From the IMG/VR virus record IMGVR_UViG_3300017781_000127, positions 1-24,529 of that record: a stretch of 24,529 nt of DNA; one strand, given 5' to 3'. The stretch is from a virus. Below, piece by piece: positions 6,884 to 15,365 of the stretch. The position numbers were made by a program, and so were the translations under genes. The notes beneath the pieces are model-generated. The model searched no databases, was not told where the DNA came from, and worked only from the letters and a program-made list of their open reading frames with translations. The stretch's first letter is position 1; every line of letters starts with the position of its first letter.

Positions 6884-7118
6884 GTATAAATTTACTGTAT
6901 ACAATGAAGTACATGACCTAGTTTACTGGGGCAAGGGGGGATTTCTATATTCTGAAGTATATAATATGCCTATACACATTAGAAGGTATCATATTAGGAA
7001 AATAAATGAACATCATGAACAACAAAATGAAGAACATGAGAAAGCTATGAGGCAATCTGCCCAAGTAGCTAATAGTACACCCAAAACCCCTAATATACCA
7101 AAAAACTTAAGGCGTTAA
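6852..7118 (+). CDS. gp51-like small tail assembly protein (frame 3)
   Basis: Frame 3 is open from 6834 to TAA at 7116-7118; the first usable start is TTG at 6852, and the first ATG (6966) would delete half of the protein. The product (88 aa from the TTG) has TVYNEVHDLVYWGKGGF, SEVYNMPIHIRRYHIRKI and then a charged helix (about residues 50-70) and a basic Pro-rich end. The YxMPIxLRRxY box is typical of the short gene that follows gene 26 in T4-like phages and of second-frame parts of tail assembly chaperones; this is from memory. It overlaps the end of the frame 2 segment by 50 bases of open frame, and a T7 run (6863-6869) lies in the overlap. So it may be read by its own TTG start, by coupling, or by a second frameshift. 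The gp51 name is tentative. Confidence 0.65.
   Translation: MGSRFFGLTPEYKFTVYNEVHDLVYWGKGGFLYSEVYNMPIHIRRYHIRKINEHHEQQNEEHEKAMRQSAQVANSTPKTPNIPKNLRR
6863..6869 (+). other. T7 run at the frame 2 to frame 3 overlap (possible slippery site)
   Basis: ACG TTT TTT TGG ends the frame 2 protein (TFFWPDS); read one base later it is CGT TTT TTT GGC CTG, which leads into the gp51-like frame. The shift needed has the same direction as at the A8 run. Confidence 0.4.
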
Positions 7119-7147
7119 TATTTATATAGGACAACCCCTATTACAAA
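7119..7147 (+). promoter_or_regulatory. TATTTATA element and leader of the tape measure gene
   Basis: TATTTATA at 7119-7126 begins directly after the stop codon of the previous gene and 29 bases before ATG. The leader ends TTACAAA before ATGGC, A-rich and without Shine-Dalgarno. The downstream leader differs from the ACAACACAA type. Confidence 0.45.
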
Positions 7148-9028
7148 ATGGCTAAAAAAGACGAACTAAATAATATGAACGAAACAGCCGCTGAATTAAA
7201 AAAGCTGTTTAAAGAGTTAGGTGGTTTAGTCAATGAATTAAATTCTCAATTAGCCGATTCCGCTGACCTTACAGGTAAGGTAGCAGAAAATACTAGAAAA
7301 ACCACTAAAAATAAAAAAGATGCTGGTTCCTTAAGTAAGGAATTTATGGATAGTGAAAAAAATCGTGAAAACCTTCAAAAGAGGGTTTTAAACATGGATT
7401 TAGACCAGCTTAAGTTTTTACGAGAATCACTAAAGACTGGTAAAGGGTTAAATAGGGAAAAATTAAAAGAATTAGGGCTAGACGCGAATATAGGTAAATT
7501 AGCAGGAGCAGCTGCTAAAACCAAAATGGAACATTTAGGGATATCTAGACAATTAATATTCCTAAAAGAAACAGAAATTAAATTACAAAAAACCGCTAAT
7601 AGGTTAGTTGATGGTTTAATTCAAGGGTTCCTAAAAGCAGATGAAGAAACTGCTAAAATGGGTAGAAACCTAAATTTATCTAGAGCAGAAGCAGCTTCAT
7701 TAAAAATGGAATTTGCTAAAGTTGCTGTAGCATCCGGAGATGTAGCTATTAATTCTACTAGATTAGCAGAAGCTAATGCTGATCTTAATTCTCAATTAGG
7801 GACTGCTGTTGTGTTTAGTGGTGAAATGTTAAAAACAACCTCTAAACTAACTAAATTAGTTGGTTTATCTGCAGAAGCTGCTGGTAGTTTAGCGTTTCAA
7901 GCTCAACGTTCTGGTCAATCTGTAAGAGAAGTAGAAGAAAACGCTTTAGCAGCATCATATGAATTACAACAAGGAGCAGGAGTTGCTCTTAACTTAAAAG
8001 ATGTATTAGAAGCTTCTGGTAAAGTTTCAGGTCAATTAAGAGCTCAATTAGGGGCAAATCCTGAAGAGATAGCCAAAGCAGTTACAAAAGCTAAATTATT
8101 AGGTGCAGAATTAGAAGATTTAGCAGCAGCAGGTAAACAATTACTTGATTTTGAATCAAGTATTGAATCAGAACTAGAAGCCGAATTATTAACGGGTAAA
8201 CAACTCAACCTTGAAAGAGCAAGAGCCGCAGCATTAGCAGGTGATCAAGCAACCTTAGCTGACGAATTGGCTAAAAATATGGGTTCATTTAGTGACTTTA
8301 CTAAAATGAATACCTTACAGCAAGAGGCCTTAGCTAAATCGATGGGTATGAGTTCTGATCAATTATCTGACATGCTCTTTAAACAAGAAACTATGGGTAT
8401 GAACGCCCAACAGTTAAGAGCCCAAGGTAAGGATGAATTAGCAGATAAGTTAGAACAAGTAAGTGCCCAAGAAAAAATGAATCTTTTAGCCGAAAAGTTC
8501 CAGGGTATTATGGGTGATTTAGCAACAGCATTTACTCCCCTTCTTGATACAGTTGCTAATGTAGCTGCTTATTTAGGTTCAATGCCAGGAGTTGTAGGAG
8601 CTATAGTAGCCGCTATGGGAGCCTTATTAGTAATGCAAAAATTATTAGCAATTAGAACTATAATAACGTCTACAGCTAAATGGTTTGGTGAAAGTGCTAA
8701 ATTTGGACCTGGTGGTATTGCTATAGCATTAGCAGGTATAGCAGCTATGGGTGCTGCTGTAGGAGCCGCTAAAGCAACAAACATGGCACAGGGTGGTATA
8801 GTAAAACCTAAAGCAGGAGGTACAATAGCACGTATCGGTGAGGCAGGCCAACCAGAAGCAGTAATTCCATTAAATAAAGCAAGGCAAATGGGATTTGGCG
8901 GCGGTGGAGGAGCACCACAACCTATAATAATTAATAACACATTTGATGCATTCGCCGCTTCAAATGGCAATGGTAGAAAAGGACTTGGGGGAGCTCAAGA
9001 AATGCAGGCAAGTCCTACATTTGCTTAA
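7148..9028 (+). CDS. Tape measure protein (T4 gp29 position)
   Basis: The 626-residue protein sets tail length and occupies the tube lumen. The N-terminal 110 residues are highly charged and helical (MNETAAELKKLFKELGGLV, NKKDAGSLSKEF). The middle is Ala/Leu/Glu-rich helix, with LTKLVGLSAEAAG, DVLEASGKVSGQLRAQLG and MNTLQQEALAKSMGMS, wording common in tape measures of marine phages. Hydrophobic, membrane-like stretches lie at about 477-506 and 520-550. The C-terminal end has GGTIARIGEAGQPEAVIPL (about 557-575), a box typical of tape measure proteins, then a Gly-rich linker and PIIINNTF. T4 gp29 has 590 residues, and its gene follows the tube/chaperone block in the same way. At 1.5 angstrom per residue of helix the tail would be around 90-95 nm; that is an estimate. 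Confidence 0.88.
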   Translation: MAKKDELNNMNETAAELKKLFKELGGLVNELNSQLADSADLTGKVAENTRKTTKNKKDAGSLSKEFMDSEKNRENLQKRVLNMDLDQLKFLRESLKTGKGLNREKLKELGLDANIGKLAGAAAKTKMEHLGISRQLIFLKETEIKLQKTANRLVDGLIQGFLKADEETAKMGRNLNLSRAEAASLKMEFAKVAVASGDVAINSTRLAEANADLNSQLGTAVVFSGEMLKTTSKLTKLVGLSAEAAGSLAFQAQRSGQSVREVEENALAASYELQQGAGVALNLKDVLEASGKVSGQLRAQLGANPEEIAKAVTKAKLLGAELEDLAAAGKQLLDFESSIESELEAELLTGKQLNLERARAAALAGDQATLADELAKNMGSFSDFTKMNTLQQEALAKSMGMSSDQLSDMLFKQETMGMNAQQLRAQGKDELADKLEQVSAQEKMNLLAEKFQGIMGDLATAFTPLLDTVANVAAYLGSMPGVVGAIVAAMGALLVMQKLLAIRTIITSTAKWFGESAKFGPGGIAIALAGIAAMGAAVGAAKATNMAQGGIVKPKAGGTIARIGEAGQPEAVIPLNKARQMGFGGGGGAPQPIIINNTFDAFAASNGNGRKGLGGAQEMQASPTFA

Positions 9029-9052
9029 TATTTATAACAAAACAACACAATT
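9029..9052 (+). promoter_or_regulatory. TATTTATA element and leader before the 103-aa gene
   Basis: This sequence is identical over 22 bases to the leader of the tail tube gene, with the same 24-base distance from the start of TATTTATA to ATG. The element begins within a few bases of the tape measure stop codon. It is the last such element before the long baseplate run, so it may drive genes from 9053 to 16399. Confidence 0.6.
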
Positions 9053-9364
9053 ATGGCACTTAAAGATTTAAAATCAATTCACGACTTAGTACAAGGTGAT
9101 GGCCCTGTTAATGACATGGCAAATCAAACAGGTCCTAACTTTCCTATCGTTGGTCCTGGTGTAACAACAGGCGCTTACCCCTTTGGTATTCCTAATGGAT
9201 CACAGTTACATAGTGGTCCTCTTGAAAATCAATCAGGAGCATCATTAGTAGGACCTGCTTATCAGGGAATTTATGGGGGAGTTAGTCAACCATCTAACCT
9301 TGATAATCCATTAACTAATGGTAACAGTACTCCTCCCCAGTATTTAAATAATCTTCCTGATTAA
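9053..9364 (+). CDS. Small Gly/Pro/Asn-rich protein, unknown function
   Basis: The 103 residues are mostly Gly, Pro, Asn, Ser and short hydrophobic turns (PNFPIVGPGVTTGAYPFGIP, SLVGPAYQGIYGG), with only the first 15 residues charged (LKDLKSIHDLVQGDG). It looks extended rather than globular. There are no cysteines, membrane segments or catalytic motifs. I do not recognise a family. The gene is preceded by a conserved TATTTATA leader and followed after six bases by a baseplate gene, so it is very likely a real late gene, probably a minor virion or assembly protein of the tape measure/baseplate interface. That role is inferred from position only. Confidence 0.6.
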   Translation: MALKDLKSIHDLVQGDGPVNDMANQTGPNFPIVGPGVTTGAYPFGIPNGSQLHSGPLENQSGASLVGPAYQGIYGGVSQPSNLDNPLTNGNSTPPQYLNNLPD

Positions 9365-9370
9365 TGATTC

Positions 9371-11170
9371 ATGGCGATATCGTTAAAGAATCTTTTATTA
9401 ATCGCCGAAGAAACTGGTGTAAATCCTGATGGGTCAAGCTTTGACCAACGTTCATTAGGGTATGGAGATAATGAACCTTTAGTAATTAAAGACTTACCCG
9501 CAGTAGAAAAAGAAACTAACGGTGCTTTAGGTTTAGTAGGAGAAGTAACAGATAATTTTGTAAGAGGAGGAGCAGTAGCATTAGGGATTTCTGTTGTAGA
9601 TGATTTAAAAAGATTAGGAAAATTATTATTATCACCTAATGGTTTAGCTTGGACGGGCGCTCAAGTAGCTTTAGCAGCAACTAACCCTAAAGGTCCTATT
9701 TTACCTATAAAACCAGGAAGTCGCAGTGAAGAAGGGCAAGGAGTTATAGCAAATATAAGAGATAAAATACAAGAAAATCTCCCCCCTCGAAATAGATTAA
9801 AAACCCCTGCTAACTTATTATTAACAGCAGGTACTGGAGCCGCGGGAATTAGATTTAGAAAAGACGGCTTACTTGATACTGAATTTGAAAATGGGTTTAA
9901 CTATGATCCTAATTTGGGGGGCCCCAAATATGAATCTACATTACTTGCATACAGTACAACGGATTCAGAAAATGAAACTGATTTTACTCTTTATGGAAAA
10001 TATACTAATGTATATGGAGGTGGTTTTGAAGATAAGGGAGTAAAAAGAGAAGACTTAATATTAAAATATCCTGGGGGTCCTCATTCGGTCTTTGGAATCG
10101 GAGACACTGAAATAAAAAGATATAAAGCTGATCCCTATAGAGGATATTTACCTTTATTTAACACAAATTTATTTGAATTAAGACAAGGTCCCAATACTAC
10201 TAAAGCTAATTCGGGCGTTCCTGCAGATGGTTATGTAGATTATAGAAATAAAACCAACAGAAGGCAAGAGGTTAAACAAACTAAAATAGGATTATATAAG
10301 TTAGGAGACCCAGGCATTAAAATGGAATCTACTGAAGAGGATTCTTATAATGTTTATAATGTATCTACTGTAGATAAAATATCTGCAGCTAATATATTTA
10401 AAAGAGAAAATTTTGCAGATTATAGTAGTGAATTTGAAGATTACATTAAATTTAGAATCGCTGTAGTTGATACTGAAAATCCCCTAAACGATAATGTAAT
10501 GATTTTTAGGGCTTATTTAGATAGTTTAAGTGATGATTATAGTGGTGATTGGAGTAGTCACAAATATAATGGTAGAGCCGAAAACTTTTACACATATTCT
10601 GGGTTTGATAGAAAAATTAGTTTTTCATTTAAAATTCATACTCAAACTAGATGGGAACAAAAACCTCTTTGGAGAAAATTAAATTATTTAGTATCCCAAA
10701 CTGCTCCTGAATATAAAAATAGAAGAATGAGAGGTGTTTTCTCTCGTTTAACTATAGGAGATTGGATGAATGAAGTTCCTGGTTTCTTTACTTCTGTAGG
10801 CTTAAGTTGGGCTACAGCATATCCTTGGGAAACTCGATATGATAAGGATGGGGCAGATAGAGATTTAAATGAATACCCCCACATCTTAGATGTGCAATGT
10901 GCATTTACTCCAGTACACAACTTTGCTCCTTCAAATAGTCCTACTACACCATTTATATTACCTGAAATTGGGGTTAATGAAAATAGAAAATATGCTAGGC
11001 AAAGTAGTGATGAAAATCGTGACCAATTTGGAGCTGATGGTATAGCTGCTAACACCGAAACATCTACCCCACCAACACCACCTCCAGTTCCTGCACCCCC
11101 ATCAACTCCAATTAATAATATAGCTGGTAACCAACAATTAGCTCAAGCATTTAACTCAGGACTTATATGA
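9371..11170 (+). CDS. Probable baseplate tail-tube initiator/cap protein (T4 gp48/gp54 position)
   Basis: The product has 599 residues. The N-terminal 150 residues (MAISLKNLLLIAEETG, LGISVVDDLKRLGKLL, LAWTGAQVALAATNP) look helical with hydrophobic patches. The C-terminal third (about 375-540) holds IFRAYLDSLSDDYSGDW, then a YNGRAENFYTYSGFDRKIS box, KPLWRKLNYLV, RLTIGDWMNEVPGFFTSVGL and YPHILDVQCAFTPVHNF. This strand-rich block resembles the tube-like domains that initiate the tail tube on the baseplate and that I know from unnamed structural proteins of T4-like phages. It ends in a Pro-rich tail. In T4, genes 48 and 54 follow gene 29, as this one follows the tape measure. It overlaps the gp53-like gene by four bases (ATGA). 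Baseplate membership is likely; whether it replaces gp48, gp54 or both is open. Confidence 0.62.
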   Translation: MAISLKNLLLIAEETGVNPDGSSFDQRSLGYGDNEPLVIKDLPAVEKETNGALGLVGEVTDNFVRGGAVALGISVVDDLKRLGKLLLSPNGLAWTGAQVALAATNPKGPILPIKPGSRSEEGQGVIANIRDKIQENLPPRNRLKTPANLLLTAGTGAAGIRFRKDGLLDTEFENGFNYDPNLGGPKYESTLLAYSTTDSENETDFTLYGKYTNVYGGGFEDKGVKREDLILKYPGGPHSVFGIGDTEIKRYKADPYRGYLPLFNTNLFELRQGPNTTKANSGVPADGYVDYRNKTNRRQEVKQTKIGLYKLGDPGIKMESTEEDSYNVYNVSTVDKISAANIFKRENFADYSSEFEDYIKFRIAVVDTENPLNDNVMIFRAYLDSLSDDYSGDWSSHKYNGRAENFYTYSGFDRKISFSFKIHTQTRWEQKPLWRKLNYLVSQTAPEYKNRRMRGVFSRLTIGDWMNEVPGFFTSVGLSWATAYPWETRYDKDGADRDLNEYPHILDVQCAFTPVHNFAPSNSPTTPFILPEIGVNENRKYARQSSDENRDQFGADGIAANTETSTPPTPPPVPAPPSTPINNIAGNQQLAQAFNSGLI

Positions 11171-11478
11171 AACGTTTCACAGATATAAAGAATTTAATTT
11201 CTGCCCGCGGTAAAAGGTATTATTTAAATACTATATTACCTGAAATCCCCTTAAGCAGAGAAGACATATACATTATTACTCAAGATGGTGATAGATTAGA
11301 TAACTTAAGTTATGAGTTTTACAATGATACCCAATATTGGTGGGTAATACTGGCTGCTAATCCTAATAAATTACGTAAAGACAGTTATTACGTTGCTTTA
11401 GGTGAACAAATCAGAATACCTGCTAACCCTTCTCAATATGTAAACTCATTTATTAATTTTAATAATAATAATAGATGA
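11167..11478 (+). CDS. 53: Baseplate wedge protein, gp53-like with LysM-type fold
   Basis: The 103-residue protein has the signature of the gp53 family: a DGDRLDNLSYEFYNDTQYWW block (residues 41-59) followed by VILAANPN and a short GEQIRIPANP strand (79-88). The family's LysM-like domain is known to join baseplate wedges at the centre of the T4 baseplate. T4 gp53 is 196 aa, so this is a shorter form with a reduced N-terminal region (residues 1-35) and an Asn-rich end. Start and stop both overlap neighbours by ATGA, so translation is coupled to the tube-initiator gene before and the hub gene after. The wedge role is from the family; it is not a peptidoglycan hydrolase. Confidence 0.82.
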   Translation: MKRFTDIKNLISARGKRYYLNTILPEIPLSREDIYIITQDGDRLDNLSYEFYNDTQYWWVILAANPNKLRKDSYYVALGEQIRIPANPSQYVNSFINFNNNNR

Positions 11479-14400
11479 GCATTTTTAAAGATACTTTTAG
11501 ACCATATGTAAGAAAGCAATTATCTCTCCGAGAAGAGTTAATTGCTATAGGAAACACTAATGATCAGGGAATTAGAACTAACCGTGATTCTAAACAACCT
11601 GTAACCTTACAAACAGGTGATAAAATTGAGCTACATGGTGGAGCTTATTATAATTATACTTTAAATAAACAGTGTATACTTAGGATGACCTCTATGGTAG
11701 ACTATGTTGAAAATGTTGGTCTTGAAATTGGTGGATTAGAAGGTGAACAAAGTTTTAATGCTTTAAGAGGAGCATCATTATCTCAAAATTTTATTTTAGA
11801 AGGGGGTGTATTAAGTGATTTCGCTAGAACTAGAAATGAAAAAAGAGAAGTCAGAAGAGCAACCACTCCTAGAGATTCTTTCCCAAGACAAGGACAAAGA
11901 ACCAATTTAGGTTATGGTGATTTAGCTATAGGAGCAGAAGCATCAAGTGATGGGTATGGAATAGTTCCTATGCCTGGTATTACAGATGCTAATATTAGAA
12001 CTAAATCTGCATATGGTTCGTTAAGAGAAGCTAAAGTTAACTTTGTGTGCCATAATAGAAGGCAATTAGAAGTGCTAGAAATGCTTTATATGAGGCCAGG
12101 TTATATGGTTACCCTAGAGTGGGGGTGGAATCCTTACATTAATAATGGGGGTGAATTAGTTACTGAAACCAGATTATTAGAAGATATGTTTTTAGTTGAA
12201 GGAGGAAAATCTTTACTTTATACTAATTCAATAACCCAACAAGACGTATTTAATGCTGTTAATAAGCTAAAAGAATATCATTGTGGTAACTATGATGGAA
12301 TGCTAGGTTTTGTAAAAAACTTTGGATTCCAAGCTCGAGAAGATGGTGGATTTGATTGTTACACAGAATTAACCTCTATAGGTGAAGTAATTGAAAGTTT
12401 AAAAATACCTAACTTAGCTATTGTTAATCCAGTAACAAGTTTATCAACTACGTCTGAAGACGTAAATGGACAACAATCTAATATTACGGTTTCGAGTAAT
12501 TTTGGTTCTAATAAAATAGGTAGAGTTGATGAAGCCACATTTAACACAGCCCTAGAACAAGGCATTTTCCCTAGATATAATGGTTTATTGGGTTTAGTCA
12601 AATCTTTATATAACTATAGTATATTTAATGAATGGGAAGTTGATGGTCAAAGATTATATGTTGCTAAAGATTCAGAGGGCCAAAACGACATAATTAACGA
12701 AATATTTCCTGACTATTCATCAGAAACCTATGATGCTGCGGACAAGGATAGAAAAAAAGAACTTAATGAGATAAAAGAATCCGCTATGGGGACCGCTGAA
12801 AAATCTGGCTATGATAGTAACGCACGTTTTAGGTCTTATTTAGGTGATTTAGTTAGATATCAAGCAACCAGTTTAGGCCAGTATTTAATAAACACATTAC
12901 AATTACAAGATCCTGGAGATATTCTTAATTATATAGTTCCCGTAGGGGGTAAAAACAACCAATCTTTTATAAGATGGGATGCTTTTTGTACATTAATAAA
13001 TGAAAATTTAATTACTAAAGATGAAAAAGCTAATACCCCAGTATTTATAACATCTGATAGAGTATATGATTTAGGAGATAATACAGCAAGATTAGATCCC
13101 CTACTATTTACTGCTATAAGTGACTACACAGATTCTAATCAAAATAACTTAATTGATTATTCTTGTGATGTTAATGTTTGTATTTTACCATTACAATTTG
13201 AAACTAACACACTAGCTAGTGAAGGAGGTAATGTAGATACCTTTGGAGTAAAAGAAAGCCTAGGTTATATTCCAGATACCACTTTATTTCCCACAAATTA
13301 TATAGCAGGAGTTTATGATAGAGGGTTAGATCTAAAATATGATGGACAGTCTTTAAAAGCCCCTGCTGATTTTACAGGCCCTATAGCTCCTAATCCTGTT
13401 AAATTAAAACCTAACGATAAATTGAGAAGAATCGGTAGTATATTTCTTAATATAAACATGATTAATGATATAGCAGAAAAAAATGCTGATGAAGAAGATT
13501 ATACTTTAGGGCAATTTTTAACTGATATATGGGATGAAGTAAATAAAGCATGCCCTAACCATAATTTTGTATTAACTGACGATAAAGAAAGCAATACTGT
13601 TTTTGTTATAGATTTGCCCGTAGATGGTAGTGAAGTACCTAAAGATTTGCATGAATTTATCCCTTTTAGTAATAAAAACATCTTAAGGCAATTTCAATAT
13701 ACAAGTAATGTACCTAAGGCTATGTCAGCTACCGTGGCTATACAAGCACAAGATCCTAGAAGTATCCAAGATATAGACGGTGTTACGTTTGCTGCTTTTA
13801 ACAGATCTATAAAAAATAGAATCTTAAGTAAAGATACAACCTCTAATTATACTAATACAGTAAATCAAATTCGAAATAGAAAAAGCGAATTAATATCAAG
13901 GCAAAACAAAACAAGACAACAAGTAAATGAATATGTTTTAGGGTTTTTTAGAAATTTAAGACTTATTGCTAATGATAAAACCCCTTCATTTGAAGGAAAT
14001 ATAAAAGGTATCACTAAAGAATACCAATCAAACGCTACATATCTTAGTCAAGCATTATCTAAGGCACAGACTTTTACTTCAGTTATACCCCTTGAATTTT
14101 CTGCTACTTTAGATGGCATTTCAGGAATAGTAATTGGTAATTTATTTAAAGTTCAAAAAGACAGGTTACCTAGAGCTTATTCTAGAGCCAATATAGGATT
14201 TATAGTATTTAGTGAAGACCAAAAAATCACAAATGGACAGGACTGGACTACTGAAATTAGTGGAAAAATGACTCTCCTCCCAACCGAAGAATCTCCTATT
14301 AAAATTGATGGATATATTACAAATACTTTCACAGAAGAAAGACTCTTAACAGAAGAATCCACGGTTAGTTATAATAGTGAAACTACAGATATAGACGAAA

Positions 14401-15365
14401 CTCAGAGCAGAGGCACAGATATTATTGATGCGACCGCAGGTGAATCAGTATATCTTAAAAAGATTAAAGATAATAGTATTACAGACTTTTTGATCCCGGG
14501 CATCTACAATGATTGGGATGTCCCTAGTGACCTACCTAATGTATTTAAAGGAAAACGTGTAGAAAGACAACATGGGTTTACTACTGTAAGATCTTCCCCT
14601 GAAATAGATAATGGCATAAAAGGTTTTAATAATGTTATAGGATTGTTTGAAGCTTGGAACCCAGGAGACAATGAACGTCTTTTGGGAATTGTTAAAGCTA
14701 AAGGCAGATCTAATAACCCAGACTACCCAGACGGTATTGCTAAAATTCCTCTTCAAGATGGAAAAGTCCGCCTCCTTCCATCAACTTATGGAGCATATTT
14801 TGACACAACAGATGAAAGATGGGTAAAAAAAGATGAATCCATATTTTTCACCCCAGAAAAAATTAATGGAAGTACTACCACAACCATTAATGGTGAAGAA
14901 TATTATGTTATAACAGAAGCACTTTCAGGAGCAGACATGTATAGTATTAGTCTTAATGGAGATGAAGAAACCACAGTAGGGGCCCCACAAATAGTTAAAT
15001 TTAACGATAAAACTACTAAAAGATACATCAGAAAATCTGATACTACTGGCATAAGTAGTATTTGGTATAACCTTGAATTTGACCCAAGTGCAGACGATAA
15101 ATTTTATAATGGGTGGTCTAGAAGAAGCAGCTATATAGATGTTGGTAGCGCAACTAAATCTGCGTTCTCCTACGGAGGAGTAATAAATTATAATGCTTCT
15201 ATTTCAGAATGGAGTAAAAATAACGATTGTTGGATGAGATTTGACACATTAGCAGCTACTGCTGACTCTGCCGTTGGTCCCGAGAATATTCAAATATTAG
15301 AAACTAATCCCGAATTCCCCGAAGAAAATGAAAGCAAACCTTCGGATGATGAATCTTTTGAATAA
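11475..15365 (+). CDS. Very large probable baseplate hub protein
   Basis: The 1296-residue protein is far longer than T4 gp27 (391 aa). About residues 165-225 have PMPGITDANIRTKSAYGSL, CHNRRQLEVLEMLYMRPGY and TLEWGWNPYI, a pattern I associate with hub proteins of T4-like phages from Bacteroidota and related hosts. About 870-935 carry IPLEFSATLDGISGIVIGN, KVQKDRLPRAYSRANIGFIV and WTTEISGKMTLLP, the strand pattern that ends the core of many hub proteins. Residues beyond about 940 form an extension (including a GFTTVRSSPEI region and Thr/Gly-rich strands) of unknown role and end in an acidic tail. The start overlaps the gp53-like gene by ATGA, and the stop overlaps the next start by one base. 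No lysozyme or protease motif is seen. The hub name is inferred from pattern and position, not proven. Confidence 0.6.
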   Translation: MSIFKDTFRPYVRKQLSLREELIAIGNTNDQGIRTNRDSKQPVTLQTGDKIELHGGAYYNYTLNKQCILRMTSMVDYVENVGLEIGGLEGEQSFNALRGASLSQNFILEGGVLSDFARTRNEKREVRRATTPRDSFPRQGQRTNLGYGDLAIGAEASSDGYGIVPMPGITDANIRTKSAYGSLREAKVNFVCHNRRQLEVLEMLYMRPGYMVTLEWGWNPYINNGGELVTETRLLEDMFLVEGGKSLLYTNSITQQDVFNAVNKLKEYHCGNYDGMLGFVKNFGFQAREDGGFDCYTELTSIGEVIESLKIPNLAIVNPVTSLSTTSEDVNGQQSNITVSSNFGSNKIGRVDEATFNTALEQGIFPRYNGLLGLVKSLYNYSIFNEWEVDGQRLYVAKDSEGQNDIINEIFPDYSSETYDAADKDRKKELNEIKESAMGTAEKSGYDSNARFRSYLGDLVRYQATSLGQYLINTLQLQDPGDILNYIVPVGGKNNQSFIRWDAFCTLINENLITKDEKANTPVFITSDRVYDLGDNTARLDPLLFTAISDYTDSNQNNLIDYSCDVNVCILPLQFETNTLASEGGNVDTFGVKESLGYIPDTTLFPTNYIAGVYDRGLDLKYDGQSLKAPADFTGPIAPNPVKLKPNDKLRRIGSIFLNINMINDIAEKNADEEDYTLGQFLTDIWDEVNKACPNHNFVLTDDKESNTVFVIDLPVDGSEVPKDLHEFIPFSNKNILRQFQYTSNVPKAMSATVAIQAQDPRSIQDIDGVTFAAFNRSIKNRILSKDTTSNYTNTVNQIRNRKSELISRQNKTRQQVNEYVLGFFRNLRLIANDKTPSFEGNIKGITKEYQSNATYLSQALSKAQTFTSVIPLEFSATLDGISGIVIGNLFKVQKDRLPRAYSRANIGFIVFSEDQKITNGQDWTTEISGKMTLLPTEESPIKIDGYITNTFTEERLLTEESTVSYNSETTDIDETQSRGTDIIDATAGESVYLKKIKDNSITDFLIPGIYNDWDVPSDLPNVFKGKRVERQHGFTTVRSSPEIDNGIKGFNNVIGLFEAWNPGDNERLLGIVKAKGRSNNPDYPDGIAKIPLQDGKVRLLPSTYGAYFDTTDERWVKKDESIFFTPEKINGSTTTTINGEEYYVITEALSGADMYSISLNGDEETTVGAPQIVKFNDKTTKRYIRKSDTTGISSIWYNLEFDPSADDKFYNGWSRRSSYIDVGSATKSAFSYGGVINYNASISEWSKNNDCWMRFDTLAATADSAVGPENIQILETNPEFPEENESKPSDDESFE

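Noticed and set aside
7125-7141. Small hairpin (TAGG/CCTA) in the tape measure leader
   Set aside because: Four base pairs without a T tract; too weak to report as a feature.
8569-8970. Minus-strand open frame opposite the end of the tape measure gene
   Set aside because: Repetitive Pro/Ala/Ile content mirrors the Ala/Gly-rich + strand gene; no leader or motif.
10684-11055. Minus-strand open frame opposite the 599-aa baseplate gene
   Set aside because: It is inside a coding region with conserved-looking + strand motifs; no support of its own.
13042-13049. TATTTATA inside the hub gene as a promoter
   Set aside because: Copies also occur inside genes at 5452-5459 (TATTTATC) and 16951-16958; in AT-rich DNA the 8-mer alone is not evidence. 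Only copies with a conserved leader and start spacing were kept with moderate confidence.
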